A DNA stretch of 64,000 bases from Dyadobacter luteus (GTDB taxonomy: Bacteria; Bacteroidota; Bacteroidia; Cytophagales; Spirosomataceae), in NCBI RefSeq assembly GCF_003383615.1, contig NZ_QNUL01000028.1, forward strand, positions 18,019 through 82,018, in the 5' to 3' direction. Both the position numbers and the translations under genes were made by a program. Shown here piece after piece: positions 37,618 through 47,700 of this stretch. The notes under the pieces are model-generated. The model did no database searches, was not told the origin of the DNA, and saw only the letters and a list, made by a program, of their open reading frames with translations. Numbering within the stretch: position 1 is the stretch's first letter; each line of letters opens with the position of its first letter.

Positions 37618-38280
37618 TTACCTGAGAGGGTCAAACCGATACTTAACTGAAACAACTCCCTGAATATAACCAATGTAGGAATCTCTTTGTGGAGTACCGG
37701 CACCAGGTTGGTAATTATTGAATTCTTTACCGATGAAGTCCTTTCTTCCGGTTACAAACGATTTCTGAATTCCCCAATCAAGCATGAGTTGCCGGCTAAT
37801 TTTGCTTGAAAAGCCGATTGTCGCTGCAGGAAATACAATAATTCCACGTGCTGATACAGGAATATGATCAAAGTCGGGATTAGCAGGATCTCTATAAGAA
37901 CTATAGCTTATATCCCGTATCGCGTTTTGTTTGTATTGCGAAAGCACTGCAAACCCACCCACATACAAGCTGGCCTTCTGAGATTTTCCCTTAAAACCGA
38001 ATGGATAAATTTTGCCTCCGGCTTTGACAAAGGCTCCGGAGGTTTCCAGATCGGATATCCCATCGTATAGTCTCCTGTCTAATACACCTGCATGTCTGCT
38101 GTTAAAAGTATACCCCAATGCGAGATTCAGGGAATAGGCGGTATTTTCCCGGATTTCAGAATTAACTTCCAGAGACTTACCAATGGCCGGTATCACATTA
38201 ACTCCAATTTGTTTTTCCCACTGAGCATAAGTCCATCCTGGTAAAAACAATATAAACAAACAGATATAGATAGATTTCAT
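37618..38280 (-). CDS. Outer-membrane beta-barrel protein, unknown
   Basis: 220 residues with signal peptide (MKSIYICLFILFLPGWTYAQ) and alternating strands typical of a barrel (YSLNLALGYTF, FVKAGGKIYPFGF, ASLYVGGFAVLSQY, LMLDWGIQKSFV), ending in an aromatic strand (VSVKYRF). Structural or transport role unknown. Confidence 0.65.
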   Translation of the reverse strand: MKSIYICLFILFLPGWTYAQWEKQIGVNVIPAIGKSLEVNSEIRENTAYSLNLALGYTFNSRHAGVLDRRLYDGISDLETSGAFVKAGGKIYPFGFKGKSQKASLYVGGFAVLSQYKQNAIRDISYSSYRDPANPDFDHIPVSARGIIVFPAATIGFSSKISRQLMLDWGIQKSFVTGRKDFIGKEFNNYQPGAGTPQRDSYIGYIQGVVSVKYRFDPLR

Positions 38281-38401
38281 AGATGCAGGCTTTAATTACA
38301 TTTTTCGAATTGTAAATATTTCCCATTCACTCGGAGTACTTACAGGAACCGAAAAATATTCGAAAGGTTGGAAAGTGGTTACATATATATGTAAAACAAA
38401 G

Positions 38402-38437
38402 GAACCAGCTACCGGCCTAAATGCCGATAACTGGTTC
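38402..38437 (-). terminator. Terminator of PQQ dehydrogenase gene
   Basis: GAACCAG (38402-38408) pairs with CTGGTTC (38431-38437), with an inner CGGC/GCCG pair. Located 27 bases beyond the stop of the minus-strand gene ending at 38464. The tail is only modestly U-rich. Confidence 0.55.
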
Positions 38438-38463
38438 TTTAAGAGTAACAGATATTTTTCGTC

Positions 38464-39696
38464 TTATTTCTTAAAAATACGATACAATCTTCCCTGATCG
38501 GTTACTGCATATAGCGCTCCGTCTTTTCCTTCTGTAATGTCGCGGAAACGTTGTCCTTCACCGGATAGCAGGCGTTCTTCACCTACCACTTTATTGTTTT
38601 CTATTACAATTCTGGCAATGTGCATGCTGCTCAATCCGCCAATAAAAAGATTGTTTTTCCACTCAGGAATGCTGTCACTGCTGTAGAAAGTGATTCCGCT
38701 TGGTGACAAAACCGGATCCCAATAGTACACTGGCTGCTCCAACCCTTCTTTCACCTGAATAGAATCCCCGATCTTTCTACCATCGTACTCTATGCCATAG
38801 GTGATAGTTGGCCATCCGTAGTTTTTACCAGGCTCAATACGATTGAGCTCATCACCCCCTCTTGGGCCAAACTCTACCTCCCACAAATCACCTGTTACAG
38901 GATGAAACGCAAGTCCCTGAACGTTACGGTGTCCGTAAGAATAAATCTCAGGTCGTGCACCTGCTTTTCCTTCAAACGGATTTCCGGCTACTGCTTTACC
39001 ATCTTTGGTGATGCGGATCACCTTACCCAAAGCTGAATTCAGATTCTGGGCCTGAGGCCTTGTCTTGATATCGGAACGCTCTCCCGTACTGATAATCAGA
39101 TTACCTTCTTTATCAAACAAAATACGTCCTCCGTAATGCAAGTTACCTGCAAATTCGGGTGTTGCTCTGTAAATGACGGTTGCTCCTTCGATTTTCTTTT
39201 CATCAGCGGAAAGCTTACCTTTTGCAACGGCGGTCAGGTTTCCTCCCGGACGCGGCTCAGAAAACAACCAGTACACCATTCTGTTTTTTTCAAATTCAGG
39301 ATCAACACGAATTCCGAGTAACCCTCCTTGTCCGTCAGCATCTACTTTAGGAATACCAGTGATCGGCTCGCTAAGCTTTCCCTCAGTGGTGGCAATACGC
39401 ATTGTACCCGCCTTTTGCGTGATGATCAATCTTCCATCAGGAAGCGTGGTAATACCCCACGGATTCACCAGCTCACTGGTCAGCACTTTGCCTTCAATTT
39501 CTGTTGCAGACTTAACACCGCCGATACGGGTTTGCCCTTCAAACGAAGGCTTGTAATCTGAATTTGCCTTTTGAGTTTCAACCGGCGAAAGCGTACTATC
39601 CGCCGTTTTGGCATCGGAGGTATCAGAAGTTTTTTGCTGACAAGCACCTATTGTAAGTGCCGTCCCGGCCAGCATGAGCAAAACACGATTTGTCAT
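38464..39696 (-). CDS. PQQ-dependent sugar dehydrogenase lipoprotein
   Basis: A 410-residue paralogue of the protein at 23780-25012, of identical length. Lipobox IGAC (Cys about 19). GSDH motifs: NPWGITTLPDGRLIITQKAG, GQGGLLGIRVDPEF, LHYGGRILFDKEGNLIISTG, YGHRNVQGLAFHPVTGDLW, GPRGGDELNRI and GQRFRDITEGKDGALYAVTD. The upstream part differs (TADSTLSPVETQKANSDYKP), as do many surface positions. The pair lies in opposite orientation 13 kb apart, as an old duplication. Confidence 0.9.
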   Translation of the reverse strand: MTNRVLLMLAGTALTIGACQQKTSDTSDAKTADSTLSPVETQKANSDYKPSFEGQTRIGGVKSATEIEGKVLTSELVNPWGITTLPDGRLIITQKAGTMRIATTEGKLSEPITGIPKVDADGQGGLLGIRVDPEFEKNRMVYWLFSEPRPGGNLTAVAKGKLSADEKKIEGATVIYRATPEFAGNLHYGGRILFDKEGNLIISTGERSDIKTRPQAQNLNSALGKVIRITKDGKAVAGNPFEGKAGARPEIYSYGHRNVQGLAFHPVTGDLWEVEFGPRGGDELNRIEPGKNYGWPTITYGIEYDGRKIGDSIQVKEGLEQPVYYWDPVLSPSGITFYSSDSIPEWKNNLFIGGLSSMHIARIVIENNKVVGEERLLSGEGQRFRDITEGKDGALYAVTDQGRLYRIFKK

Positions 39697-39924
39697 TGTT
39701 TTTGATTAAAGGTTAACATAACTACTGGTTATGAGCCAAAAGGTAAGCACTGATTTTGTATTATTCAAGGTTAGGGATTCAGATTTAATTATTCTACGCT
39801 TGTGCCCTAAGACGGAAATTCATTTCAGAATACCACATCAGACTCTCATATTACCTACTGGCAATATAACTTCCCGCATGGCATACTTCTTTCGACCTCT
39901 CTCTTTAAACAAATTGAGTGCATC

Positions 39925-40362
39925 ATGAAAGATATCAATGACCAGATAGAAGCGTTTTTTGAGCAATATGAAAAACGCTTCGAATCGGGTCTGGCAGGAG
40001 AATCTGTCGGACAAGAGACTACAGAAGCATTTGCAGATTATTTCGTTGAGGCGAGTCCAATGGGCGTGATGGGAAGTAAAAATGACGAATCATTTCTCAA
40101 TGCGGTGCCAAAAGGATACGATTTTTATAAATCCATCGGTATCACAGAAATGAAAATCAAGCAGATCGACATCACCGAACTAGACCCTCTGCATTATATG
40201 GTGGATGTACGTTGGGAATCAGTTTATCAAAAAGACGAGAGTGAAGGTTCTATTGAATTCAGCGTTATATACTTTCTACAACACCTGAAAGAAACACTCA
40301 AAATTTTCGCCTACATTACCGGTGACGAGCAAAAGGCGCTCAAAGAACACGGACTCGTTTGA
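39925..40362 (+). CDS. NTF2-like (SnoaL/DUF4440-type) protein
   Basis: 145 residues, cytoplasmic, with the helix-then-curved-sheet pattern of NTF2-like proteins: an N-terminal helical part (IEAFFEQYEKRFESGLAG), TEAFADYFVEASPMGVMG, then strands ITEMKIKQIDITELDPLHYM, VDVRWESVYQKDESEGSIEF and KETLKIFAYITGDEQ. Such proteins are often small-molecule binding or isomerase-like; function here is unknown. A short frame overlapping its start (39731-39928) is not convincing as a gene. Confidence 0.6.
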   Translation: MKDINDQIEAFFEQYEKRFESGLAGESVGQETTEAFADYFVEASPMGVMGSKNDESFLNAVPKGYDFYKSIGITEMKIKQIDITELDPLHYMVDVRWESVYQKDESEGSIEFSVIYFLQHLKETLKIFAYITGDEQKALKEHGLV

Positions 40363-40383
40363 TAATTAGCATCAAACAAAAAC

Positions 40384-40427
40384 ACACCCGCCAATCATTC
40401 CGAAATATTGAAATGACTGACGGGTGT
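40384..40427. terminator. Bidirectional terminator hairpin
   Basis: ACACCCGCCAATCATT (40384-40399) pairs with AATGACTGACGGGTGT (40412-40427) with two mismatches. It lies between the NTF2-like gene and the convergent GH95 gene. Confidence 0.65.
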
Positions 40428-40446
40428 CCTTTATATAGCATCAGAC

Positions 40447-42936
40447 CTAAAACTCAGCCTTGTAAGCTTCACCCTTTTTAATGGTCAAATCCAGCTCCTT
40501 AAACTGTCGTGCTGCCGGAACCGATGCTGCGATTGACGGATTAACAACGGGTTGTTTGATCTCCGAAATCTGGTAGAATGGATTTGTGTTTGCAGCGGTG
40601 ATATCTAACATTTCCAGCTTCAGGGGCTTATGTTTTTCATCAACCCTTATTCGGCAATTGCCACCTGCAGTTGAACGAATCGCCAGATATGTGATCCGGC
40701 TATTTTCCCATTTCATATCCAATTCAAATCCTCCGCGCGCCCTCAGTCCTTTCACCTCACCCTTTGTCCAGTTATCCGGAAGTGCGGGAAGCAGATGCAA
40801 CGCACCATCATGTGACTGTAACAACATCTCGGCTACACCGGCAGTACAACCGAAGTTACCGTCAATCTGAAATGGTGGATGCGCATCGAGCAAATTGGGG
40901 TATGTTCCACCATTTTGCCCCTGTTGTTCCGTGGCCGGACTTAACTGATCCGAGATCAGTTTATAAGCCTGGTTACCGTTCAATAGTCTGGCCCACCAGT
41001 TCACTTTCCATCCCATTGACCAGCCGGTAGATTTATCGCCACGAAAAACGAGTGATTTCTCTGCAGCCTGAAATAAGGCCGGATTGCGGATCGGTGAGAT
41101 TTGAGCCGATGGATAGAGGCCATACAAATGAGATATATGACGGTGTTTGTCGTCTTCCCGATCCCAGTCCTTCATCCATTCCTGCACCTGGCCCAACTTG
41201 CCCACTTGCATAGGCGCAAGTCTCCTTTTTAGGACAGACACTGAATCTCTGAAAGCAGCGTCTGTACCGAGCAGCATTGATGCTTTTTCGAAATTGTCGA
41301 ACACATCAAATACAAGCTGGTTATCCATGGTTGTCCCGGCAGAAATACCAGCGCCACCCGGGTGTGTATTCTCAGGAGACATAGAAGGTACGACGACCAT
41401 CCATTTGTTATCGGGTTCTTCACGCAGCATATCGACATAAAACAGTGTAACCCCTTTGAGAACCGGATAATATTCTTTAAGAAATGCTTTGTCGGCGCTG
41501 TAAAGATAATGTTGCCAGATATGCTGGGTGAGCCAGGCTCCGCCCATAGGCCACAAACCATAAAAACCTCCGTCCACATTTCCTGTAATTCTCCAAAGGT
41601 CCGTGTTATGGTGCATGTTCCAGCCACGAGCTCTGTAGTAGTTCTGAGCACTTTCCTTTCCTGTTTCCGACAAATCTTTAAGCATACTGAATAGCGGCTG
41701 ATGCATTTCCGTCAGGTTAGTAACTTCCGCCGGCCAGTAATTCATTTCGGTATTGATGTTAACCGTATACTTGCTGCTCCAGGGTGGAGATAGTTTGTCG
41801 TTCCAGATACCCTGAAGGTTGGCAGGCTGTCCTCCCGGCCTCGACGAAGAGATCAGCAGATATCTCCCGAATTGAAAATACAGCGACACCAGCTGCGGAT
41901 CGTCACCTTTCTGAAAATCGACCACACGCTGGTCAGTAGGTTTGCCAGCTGATGCAGTTTCTCCCAAATTCAGAAAAACCCTATTAAAATATTTCTGATA
42001 ATCGCCGGTATGCCGTGAAAGAAGTTGCTGATAACTTTGCTTTACACCAGCCGCCAGATACTGATCTGCTCGTTTCAGTGGATTTGCACTGATGTCCTTA
42101 TAATTGACAAAGTTGGTACCTACCGAAATAAAGACAGTTAATTCAGAAGTCCCTTTCACAGAAAGCCCCTCTCCTTTTTTAACCACTGTTCCTCCTTTGA
42201 TCACCGGCTGCACTACCATTACAAACTGGATCTGTCCTTTTTTGTTGGCTACATCTCCCGACCTGCCTGTCAGATAGATTTTCTGATCCCGCACTTCGAT
42301 CAGCTTCTCCAACTGTGCAGTCACTAACCCCAGATTACAGCTGATACTTCCCGGTTTGTCGGCCGTGATTTTCATCACAATTACCTGATCGGGGAAAGAT
42401 GCAAAATACTCTCTTTTATATTTGACACCGTTTACTGTGTAACTCACCGAGCTAACGGCCTTTTGTATATCCAGCTCCCGACGGTAATCTGTAGCCTTGT
42501 AGTGCCCCGGAAAATCTACCAGCAGATCGCCTGCAAGCTGGTAAGGCATTCCGTAATTATTGTTTTCTGCTGCCCTACGCGGCATGGCTTCGTTGGCAAG
42601 ATCCTGTGCTTTCTTATATTCCCCTTTAAAAACCAGGTCCCTGAGCTTTTCCATAGTAGGGAACAAGTCCTGATGCGCATTATTGCCGGGTCCTCCCGCC
42701 CAAATTGTCTCCTCATTAACCTGAATACGCTCTTGTTGTGATCCGCCAAAAACCATAGCTCCGAGACGCCCATTCCCGATAGGCAACGCCTGGTTCCAGT
42801 TTTCTGCAGGCTTTTGATACCAAAGCTTATAAAACCCCTCGGTCACCTGGGCAACTGCTGCATGGCTTGCCACAGTCAGAATCAGAAAATACCTAAAAAA
42901 TAGGCTGTTGAAAAACTTTACTCCTGATACATTCAT
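40447..42936 (-). CDS. GH95 alpha-L-fucosidase
   Basis: 829 residues. Signal peptide (NSLFFRYFLILTVASHAAVA, then Q). GH95 acts mainly on alpha-1,2-linked L-fucose, with some alpha-L-galactosidases. Known catalytic features are all present: the Asn pair in NINTEMNYWPAEVTNL, the acid Glu in VPSMSPENTHPG, and the Asp in PPFQIDGNFGCTAGVAEML. N-terminal domain motifs are NGRLGAMVFGG and NEETIWAGGPG. I chose the Met at 42936 to start the signal peptide; the open frame continues to 43071. It is the last gene of the SusCD locus and the only hydrolase in it. Confidence 0.93.
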   Translation of the reverse strand: MNVSGVKFFNSLFFRYFLILTVASHAAVAQVTEGFYKLWYQKPAENWNQALPIGNGRLGAMVFGGSQQERIQVNEETIWAGGPGNNAHQDLFPTMEKLRDLVFKGEYKKAQDLANEAMPRRAAENNNYGMPYQLAGDLLVDFPGHYKATDYRRELDIQKAVSSVSYTVNGVKYKREYFASFPDQVIVMKITADKPGSISCNLGLVTAQLEKLIEVRDQKIYLTGRSGDVANKKGQIQFVMVVQPVIKGGTVVKKGEGLSVKGTSELTVFISVGTNFVNYKDISANPLKRADQYLAAGVKQSYQQLLSRHTGDYQKYFNRVFLNLGETASAGKPTDQRVVDFQKGDDPQLVSLYFQFGRYLLISSSRPGGQPANLQGIWNDKLSPPWSSKYTVNINTEMNYWPAEVTNLTEMHQPLFSMLKDLSETGKESAQNYYRARGWNMHHNTDLWRITGNVDGGFYGLWPMGGAWLTQHIWQHYLYSADKAFLKEYYPVLKGVTLFYVDMLREEPDNKWMVVVPSMSPENTHPGGAGISAGTTMDNQLVFDVFDNFEKASMLLGTDAAFRDSVSVLKRRLAPMQVGKLGQVQEWMKDWDREDDKHRHISHLYGLYPSAQISPIRNPALFQAAEKSLVFRGDKSTGWSMGWKVNWWARLLNGNQAYKLISDQLSPATEQQGQNGGTYPNLLDAHPPFQIDGNFGCTAGVAEMLLQSHDGALHLLPALPDNWTKGEVKGLRARGGFELDMKWENSRITYLAIRSTAGGNCRIRVDEKHKPLKLEMLDITAANTNPFYQISEIKQPVVNPSIAASVPAARQFKELDLTIKKGEAYKAEF

Positions 42937-43077
42937 TTTTAAATGATTGAATTGAAAATTTATTACTTCTGCTGCAAATTCATATTGTTTACTGAGACTG
43001 ACATATGAAGTTTCCGGCAGCCGCCTGGTCACTAAATCCTCAGACAATAACCGGAAACTCTCAAAATTCAAACGGAC

Positions 43078-44778
43078 TTAATTCCATAACGGGCTTTGTT
43101 CCAAACCAGAATCTTTATTGATCTCTGTGCGGGGAATTGGTATCCAATAGAACTGATCATTCCATACCGGCCGCTCGATCAGCACTTTATTTTCAAAAAC
43201 CAGTTTACCATCAGGTAGCTTGTAAATCTCTACTCCCCTGATATGTTTGGCTTCTGAAACCGGAGCTATTTTCCACCTGCGAACATCGAAAAAGCGGTGA
43301 CCTTCACCAACAAGTTCAATTTGTCGTTCGTGGCGGATTCTATCGCGAAGCGCCGCACCGGTGATTGTTGCCGCAAGGTCAGGTAAACCCGCGCGTTTAC
43401 GAATCAGGTTCACATAGGTACGTGCTTCGGTCTCATTACCGAGCTCAAATAAGGCCTCTGCATAATTGAGATAAATTTCACCCAAACGGAAGAAAATCCA
43501 GGGCTGAGGATAGCCTCCGTTGGACCGGCTGATCGGCAGACTGCGGTCAATGAATTTCTTCCAGCTGTAGCCTGTCAGTGAGTTATCACCGTTAATCCGA
43601 GGATTGTCGATTCCGTTTACGTTGTTCAGTATTGGTTTTCCTGCTGCATCAAACCCTGATACGCCAAGGGTTACATCGTATTTGGCCGGAGCTGATCCGC
43701 GTGCTTCCGGTCGGAAAGTGTCTCCATTGTAGATGACGGTCTGGTAAAAACGCGGATCGCGGTTCACAAACGGATTCTGAGGATCGTAGCCCGAAGCAGC
43801 ATTGACCGTTCCATCCGCATTTAATGGCAACATACCATTAGCCATTTCATACTGCTCGATAAAATTCTGAGAAGGTACATTTCTTCCTCCGAAACCGCCC
43901 CAACCTCCATAGGTACCATTCACATTGGTGAAAGTATACAAATGACCATTGATGGCATTAAAAGTACGTGCATAGATGATCTCTTCATTGACAGCCAGAA
44001 AGGCATTTTCATAACGATCTACCAACTTGTAGGCTGCTCCCAGGTCGATTACCGCCTTCGCAGCATCTGCCGCAAGTTGCCATTTGGCTTTATCGTTAGT
44101 CGTATTGTTCAAAGCACTTGCCGAATATAAATACAACCTGGATTTAAGTGCGAGCGCCGCATGTTTGGTAGCACGCCCGAAGCTGATATTACCCGGCGCA
44201 TATTTTTCAGGAAGCGCAGGAATAGCTTCATCCAGATTTTTGACAATATAATCCAGCACCTGCTGATAGGAATTGCGGCTTATCTTCTCCCGATCCTGCA
44301 GATCATAAATATGTTCCACAATGGGCATACCGCCATAGCGCCAAAGCAGATTTGCGTAAATAAAGGCCCGGTTAAATTTCACCTGAGCCGTCAGTGCTGA
44401 CCTGTTTGCTTCAGGCACAGAGGATGTCCCGATTTCTTCCAGAAAAATATTGCACCTGCGGATATACTGATAAGCACGTTTGTAATAGTCTATATAGTTA
44501 GCATCGGCTGCATAGCCAGTGATATTGTCCGGATTCCATGCGCCCATAAGCCAGGTATTATCCCCGTATGCTTCATCAGTATATTTCGACCAGCTGTTGG
44601 TGGTAAATCCATGTGGAACGCCGTCATACAAGCCATTCACATACAGTGTTACCAGATTTTCATCCTGCCATACCTGCTCATCGACAATACGATCCAGAGG
44701 GGTGATGTCAAGGAAATTGTCATTGCAGCCGGCCATACTCATCGCCAGCGTTATCATTAATATTATTCTCTTCTTCAT
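43078..44778 (-). CDS. susD-like: SusD/RagB glycan-binding lipoprotein
   Basis: 566 residues. Lipobox MAGC (Cys 18) marks it as an outer-membrane surface lipoprotein. TPR-like helical SusD scaffold: TPLDRIVDEQVWQDE, FNRAFIYANLLWRYGGMPIV, GRATKHAALALKSRLYLYSA and RKRAGLPDLAATITGAALRD near the end (SusD C-terminal motif RIRHERQIELVGEGHRFFDV). It pairs with SusC 10 bases upstream to capture and gate glycan entry. Confidence 0.97.
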   Translation of the reverse strand: MKKRIILMITLAMSMAGCNDNFLDITPLDRIVDEQVWQDENLVTLYVNGLYDGVPHGFTTNSWSKYTDEAYGDNTWLMGAWNPDNITGYAADANYIDYYKRAYQYIRRCNIFLEEIGTSSVPEANRSALTAQVKFNRAFIYANLLWRYGGMPIVEHIYDLQDREKISRNSYQQVLDYIVKNLDEAIPALPEKYAPGNISFGRATKHAALALKSRLYLYSASALNNTTNDKAKWQLAADAAKAVIDLGAAYKLVDRYENAFLAVNEEIIYARTFNAINGHLYTFTNVNGTYGGWGGFGGRNVPSQNFIEQYEMANGMLPLNADGTVNAASGYDPQNPFVNRDPRFYQTVIYNGDTFRPEARGSAPAKYDVTLGVSGFDAAGKPILNNVNGIDNPRINGDNSLTGYSWKKFIDRSLPISRSNGGYPQPWIFFRLGEIYLNYAEALFELGNETEARTYVNLIRKRAGLPDLAATITGAALRDRIRHERQIELVGEGHRFFDVRRWKIAPVSEAKHIRGVEIYKLPDGKLVFENKVLIERPVWNDQFYWIPIPRTEINKDSGLEQSPLWN

Positions 44779-44787
44779 GATCGTAGA

Positions 44788-47700
44788 TTAAAAAGATAGG
44801 TTAACACCAGCATTAAAAACTCTGAGTTGCGGATAGTAGTTGGCATCCGTTCGTGTAGAGTTCGGATCATTTCCATCAGCCCTTCCTTCAGGATCCATGA
44901 AACTTACCTTACTAAAAGTGAGCAGGTTAAACGCATTGGTATAAACGCGCACATTCGTCAGTCCGATTTTAGAAAATAATCCTTTTGGCAGTGTATAACC
45001 CAGCTCCAGATTTTTCAGTCTTACAAACGAAGCACTGTACATGTTAAACTCGCTCATCTGAGGAAAATCCGCGCCTGCTCTTGGCATACTTCCATTCGGA
45101 TTCTCAGGAGTCCAGCGATCTTCAGCTCTGAACTGTGCACTGTTGCTGGCACCACCCAGTCCTGTAATACCAGGAAAATAGACAGCATTACCTTGCCCCT
45201 GGAAGAAAAGGGTCAGGTCGAAGTTTTTATAACCCGCATTCAGGTCCAGACCAAATACGATCTCAGGCGTTTCGGATTTATTTAGGCGATACTGGTCATT
45301 GGCATTGATCACACCATCCCCATTGTAATCCAGATAAATCACATCGCCTACGCGTGCTTCAGGTTTATGAACTGAATTGTTGATTTCTTCCTGACTGCGG
45401 TATATACCGCCGGTAGGCCACACCAACTGCGCACCTATTGGTTTGCCGGTTTGGTTCTGATAAGCAGCTGCTTTAGGCACCTCGTCAAAATAGATATATT
45501 TATTTCGTGCAAAAGAGAAGTTACCTTTCGCAGAGAAATTTACATTACGGAAGTTGTTGTTATGAGAAAGCACTAACTCAAAACCGCGGTTGGATACCTT
45601 TCCGATATTCTCAGGCGGGAGTCCGGCGAAACCATACGAATCAGAAATACTTAGCTGCCGTGCAGCCAGTATGCTGGAACGTTTTTGTGTAAATACATCA
45701 AACTCAACTCCTAATTTCGATTTCCATAACGAAGCATCCAATCCGAAGTTAAAAGTTCTCAACACCTCCCAGGTATAGTTCAAGTTAGGAAGTACACCGG
45801 GATTCAGTCCCAATACATCAACTCCTCCGAAATTATAGGACCGTCCGATTGAATAAGTCCGCAAATAGGCATATGCATCGCTTACGTTGTCATTACCCAG
45901 CTCACCATACGACGCACGTAGCTTTAATCTGTCAACCGCATGTACATTACTCATAAATGTCTCACGCGATACCTGCCAGCCCAGAGAAGCACCCGGGAAG
46001 AAGCCATAGCGTTTGTCTTCCGGGAAAATGGGCGAACCATCGTAGCGGAACAAAAATTCAGCCATGTATTTTTCCTTAAAGTTATAACCGGCACGTCCGA
46101 AGTAGTTGTCGCGGCGGGTCAAAAAGGATGATCCTCCGCTATTGATATCACCCAGACTGGAACCTCCGAAATTAAGGTCCAATAATGCTGTAGTAGGGAA
46201 GTTTCTTCTTGAACCGGAGAAATTGTTTCCTTTATTCTGCGCTCTTTCAGCTCCCAGCATGGCGTCAATATTATGATCACCAAATGTTCTGGAATAGCCA
46301 AGGCGAATGTTATATGTCTGAACAAAAACACGGTTAAAATAGTCCTGAACGTAAGGATTCGCATAGAATGTGGACTTTACATTGATATACTCCTTCGTTG
46401 CAGGTACATACTGCCAGTAACTGTAAGGCTTCTGGAAAGTCTTGTTAAAATCATGGGTAAAGTCAAAACTATAGGATCCGTCGACTGTCATCCCTTTAAT
46501 AAAAGGAACTTTGTAACGGGCTGAAAGTGTGGTTTGGATCGGCAGACTTTCCTGACGCAGAAAACCAACCTGATCACGCAGCAGAGGATTTTCTCCAAGG
46601 CGACCGGCTGTAATCAGTCCATTAGGATAACGTGCCGGAATGGTTGGTAAGGCAGAAAGAATATTCACAAAATTCACCCAGGTTCCCGTTGAAGGATACA
46701 TGCGCTTTTCCAACCGGCCGGCAATATTAAGAGACACACGCAGATTGTCGCTGATGTTCGCATCGATATTGGAGCGTAGTTCGAACTGCTTATAGCTGGT
46801 CGGATTATTTTTGAAATGGCCATCCTGATTCACCATCCCAAAGTTAAAAAAGTAAAGTACCCGCTGACTTCCCCCATTGATCGTCAGATTCATCTTATTC
46901 TGAGGTGTCCAGGGCTTCACTGTTTCTTTCACCCAGTCGGTATTAGGGTACAAAATCGGGTCAGAACCGTTTCGGAACAACTCAATTTCTGCATCCGTAA
47001 ATGGCATAGTTGTCATTCCGTTACGCACAGCAGCCTCATTACGGGCAAGTGCATGGGTCACAGCATCGGTAGTTTTCAATATTCTGGTTGGCTGACTGAA
47101 ACCCTGATTATACGAGAAATCAAAACGAGGCTTACCTTCAACACCACGTTTGGTCTCTACCAGAATAACACCATTGGCCGCTCTTGCTCCGTAAATGGCT
47201 GCAGATCCATCTTTCAGAACCGTTATACTTTCAATGGACTGAGGATCAATACGCCCCAAGCCTTCTGTCGGACGGGGAACGCCATCAATCACAAGTAATG
47301 GTTGATTATTACCAAATGTACTACGCCCACGAATCAAAATCTGTGCATCATCGCGGCCCGGTTCTCCGGTACGGTTAGATGCAATTACACCCGGTAATCT
47401 TCCCTGCAGTGAGTTCGTTACGTTTACAGCCGGGCTCTTGACAATCTCCTGTCCCGATACTGTTACCACAGATCCCGTTACTGTACTTTTCTTTTTTGTT
47501 CCGTAACCTACAACAACTACTTCCTCCAGAGATTTCTGATCAACTTTGAGCCCAATATTAACCAGAGTCTGGTCACCGGAAACCGCTACCTCCTCAGACA
47601 AATAACCCACAAATGAAAAGGTCAGGACATGACTACCATCCGGAACAATCAGGTTGTAGGAACCATCTGCATCGGAAATCGTTCCTAATTGGCTACCCTT

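Noticed and set aside
39731..39928. 65-codon frame whose stop overlaps the NTF2-like start (ATGA)
   Set aside because: The overlap is tempting, but the sequence has odd composition, no signal or known motif, and reads like translated upstream DNA.
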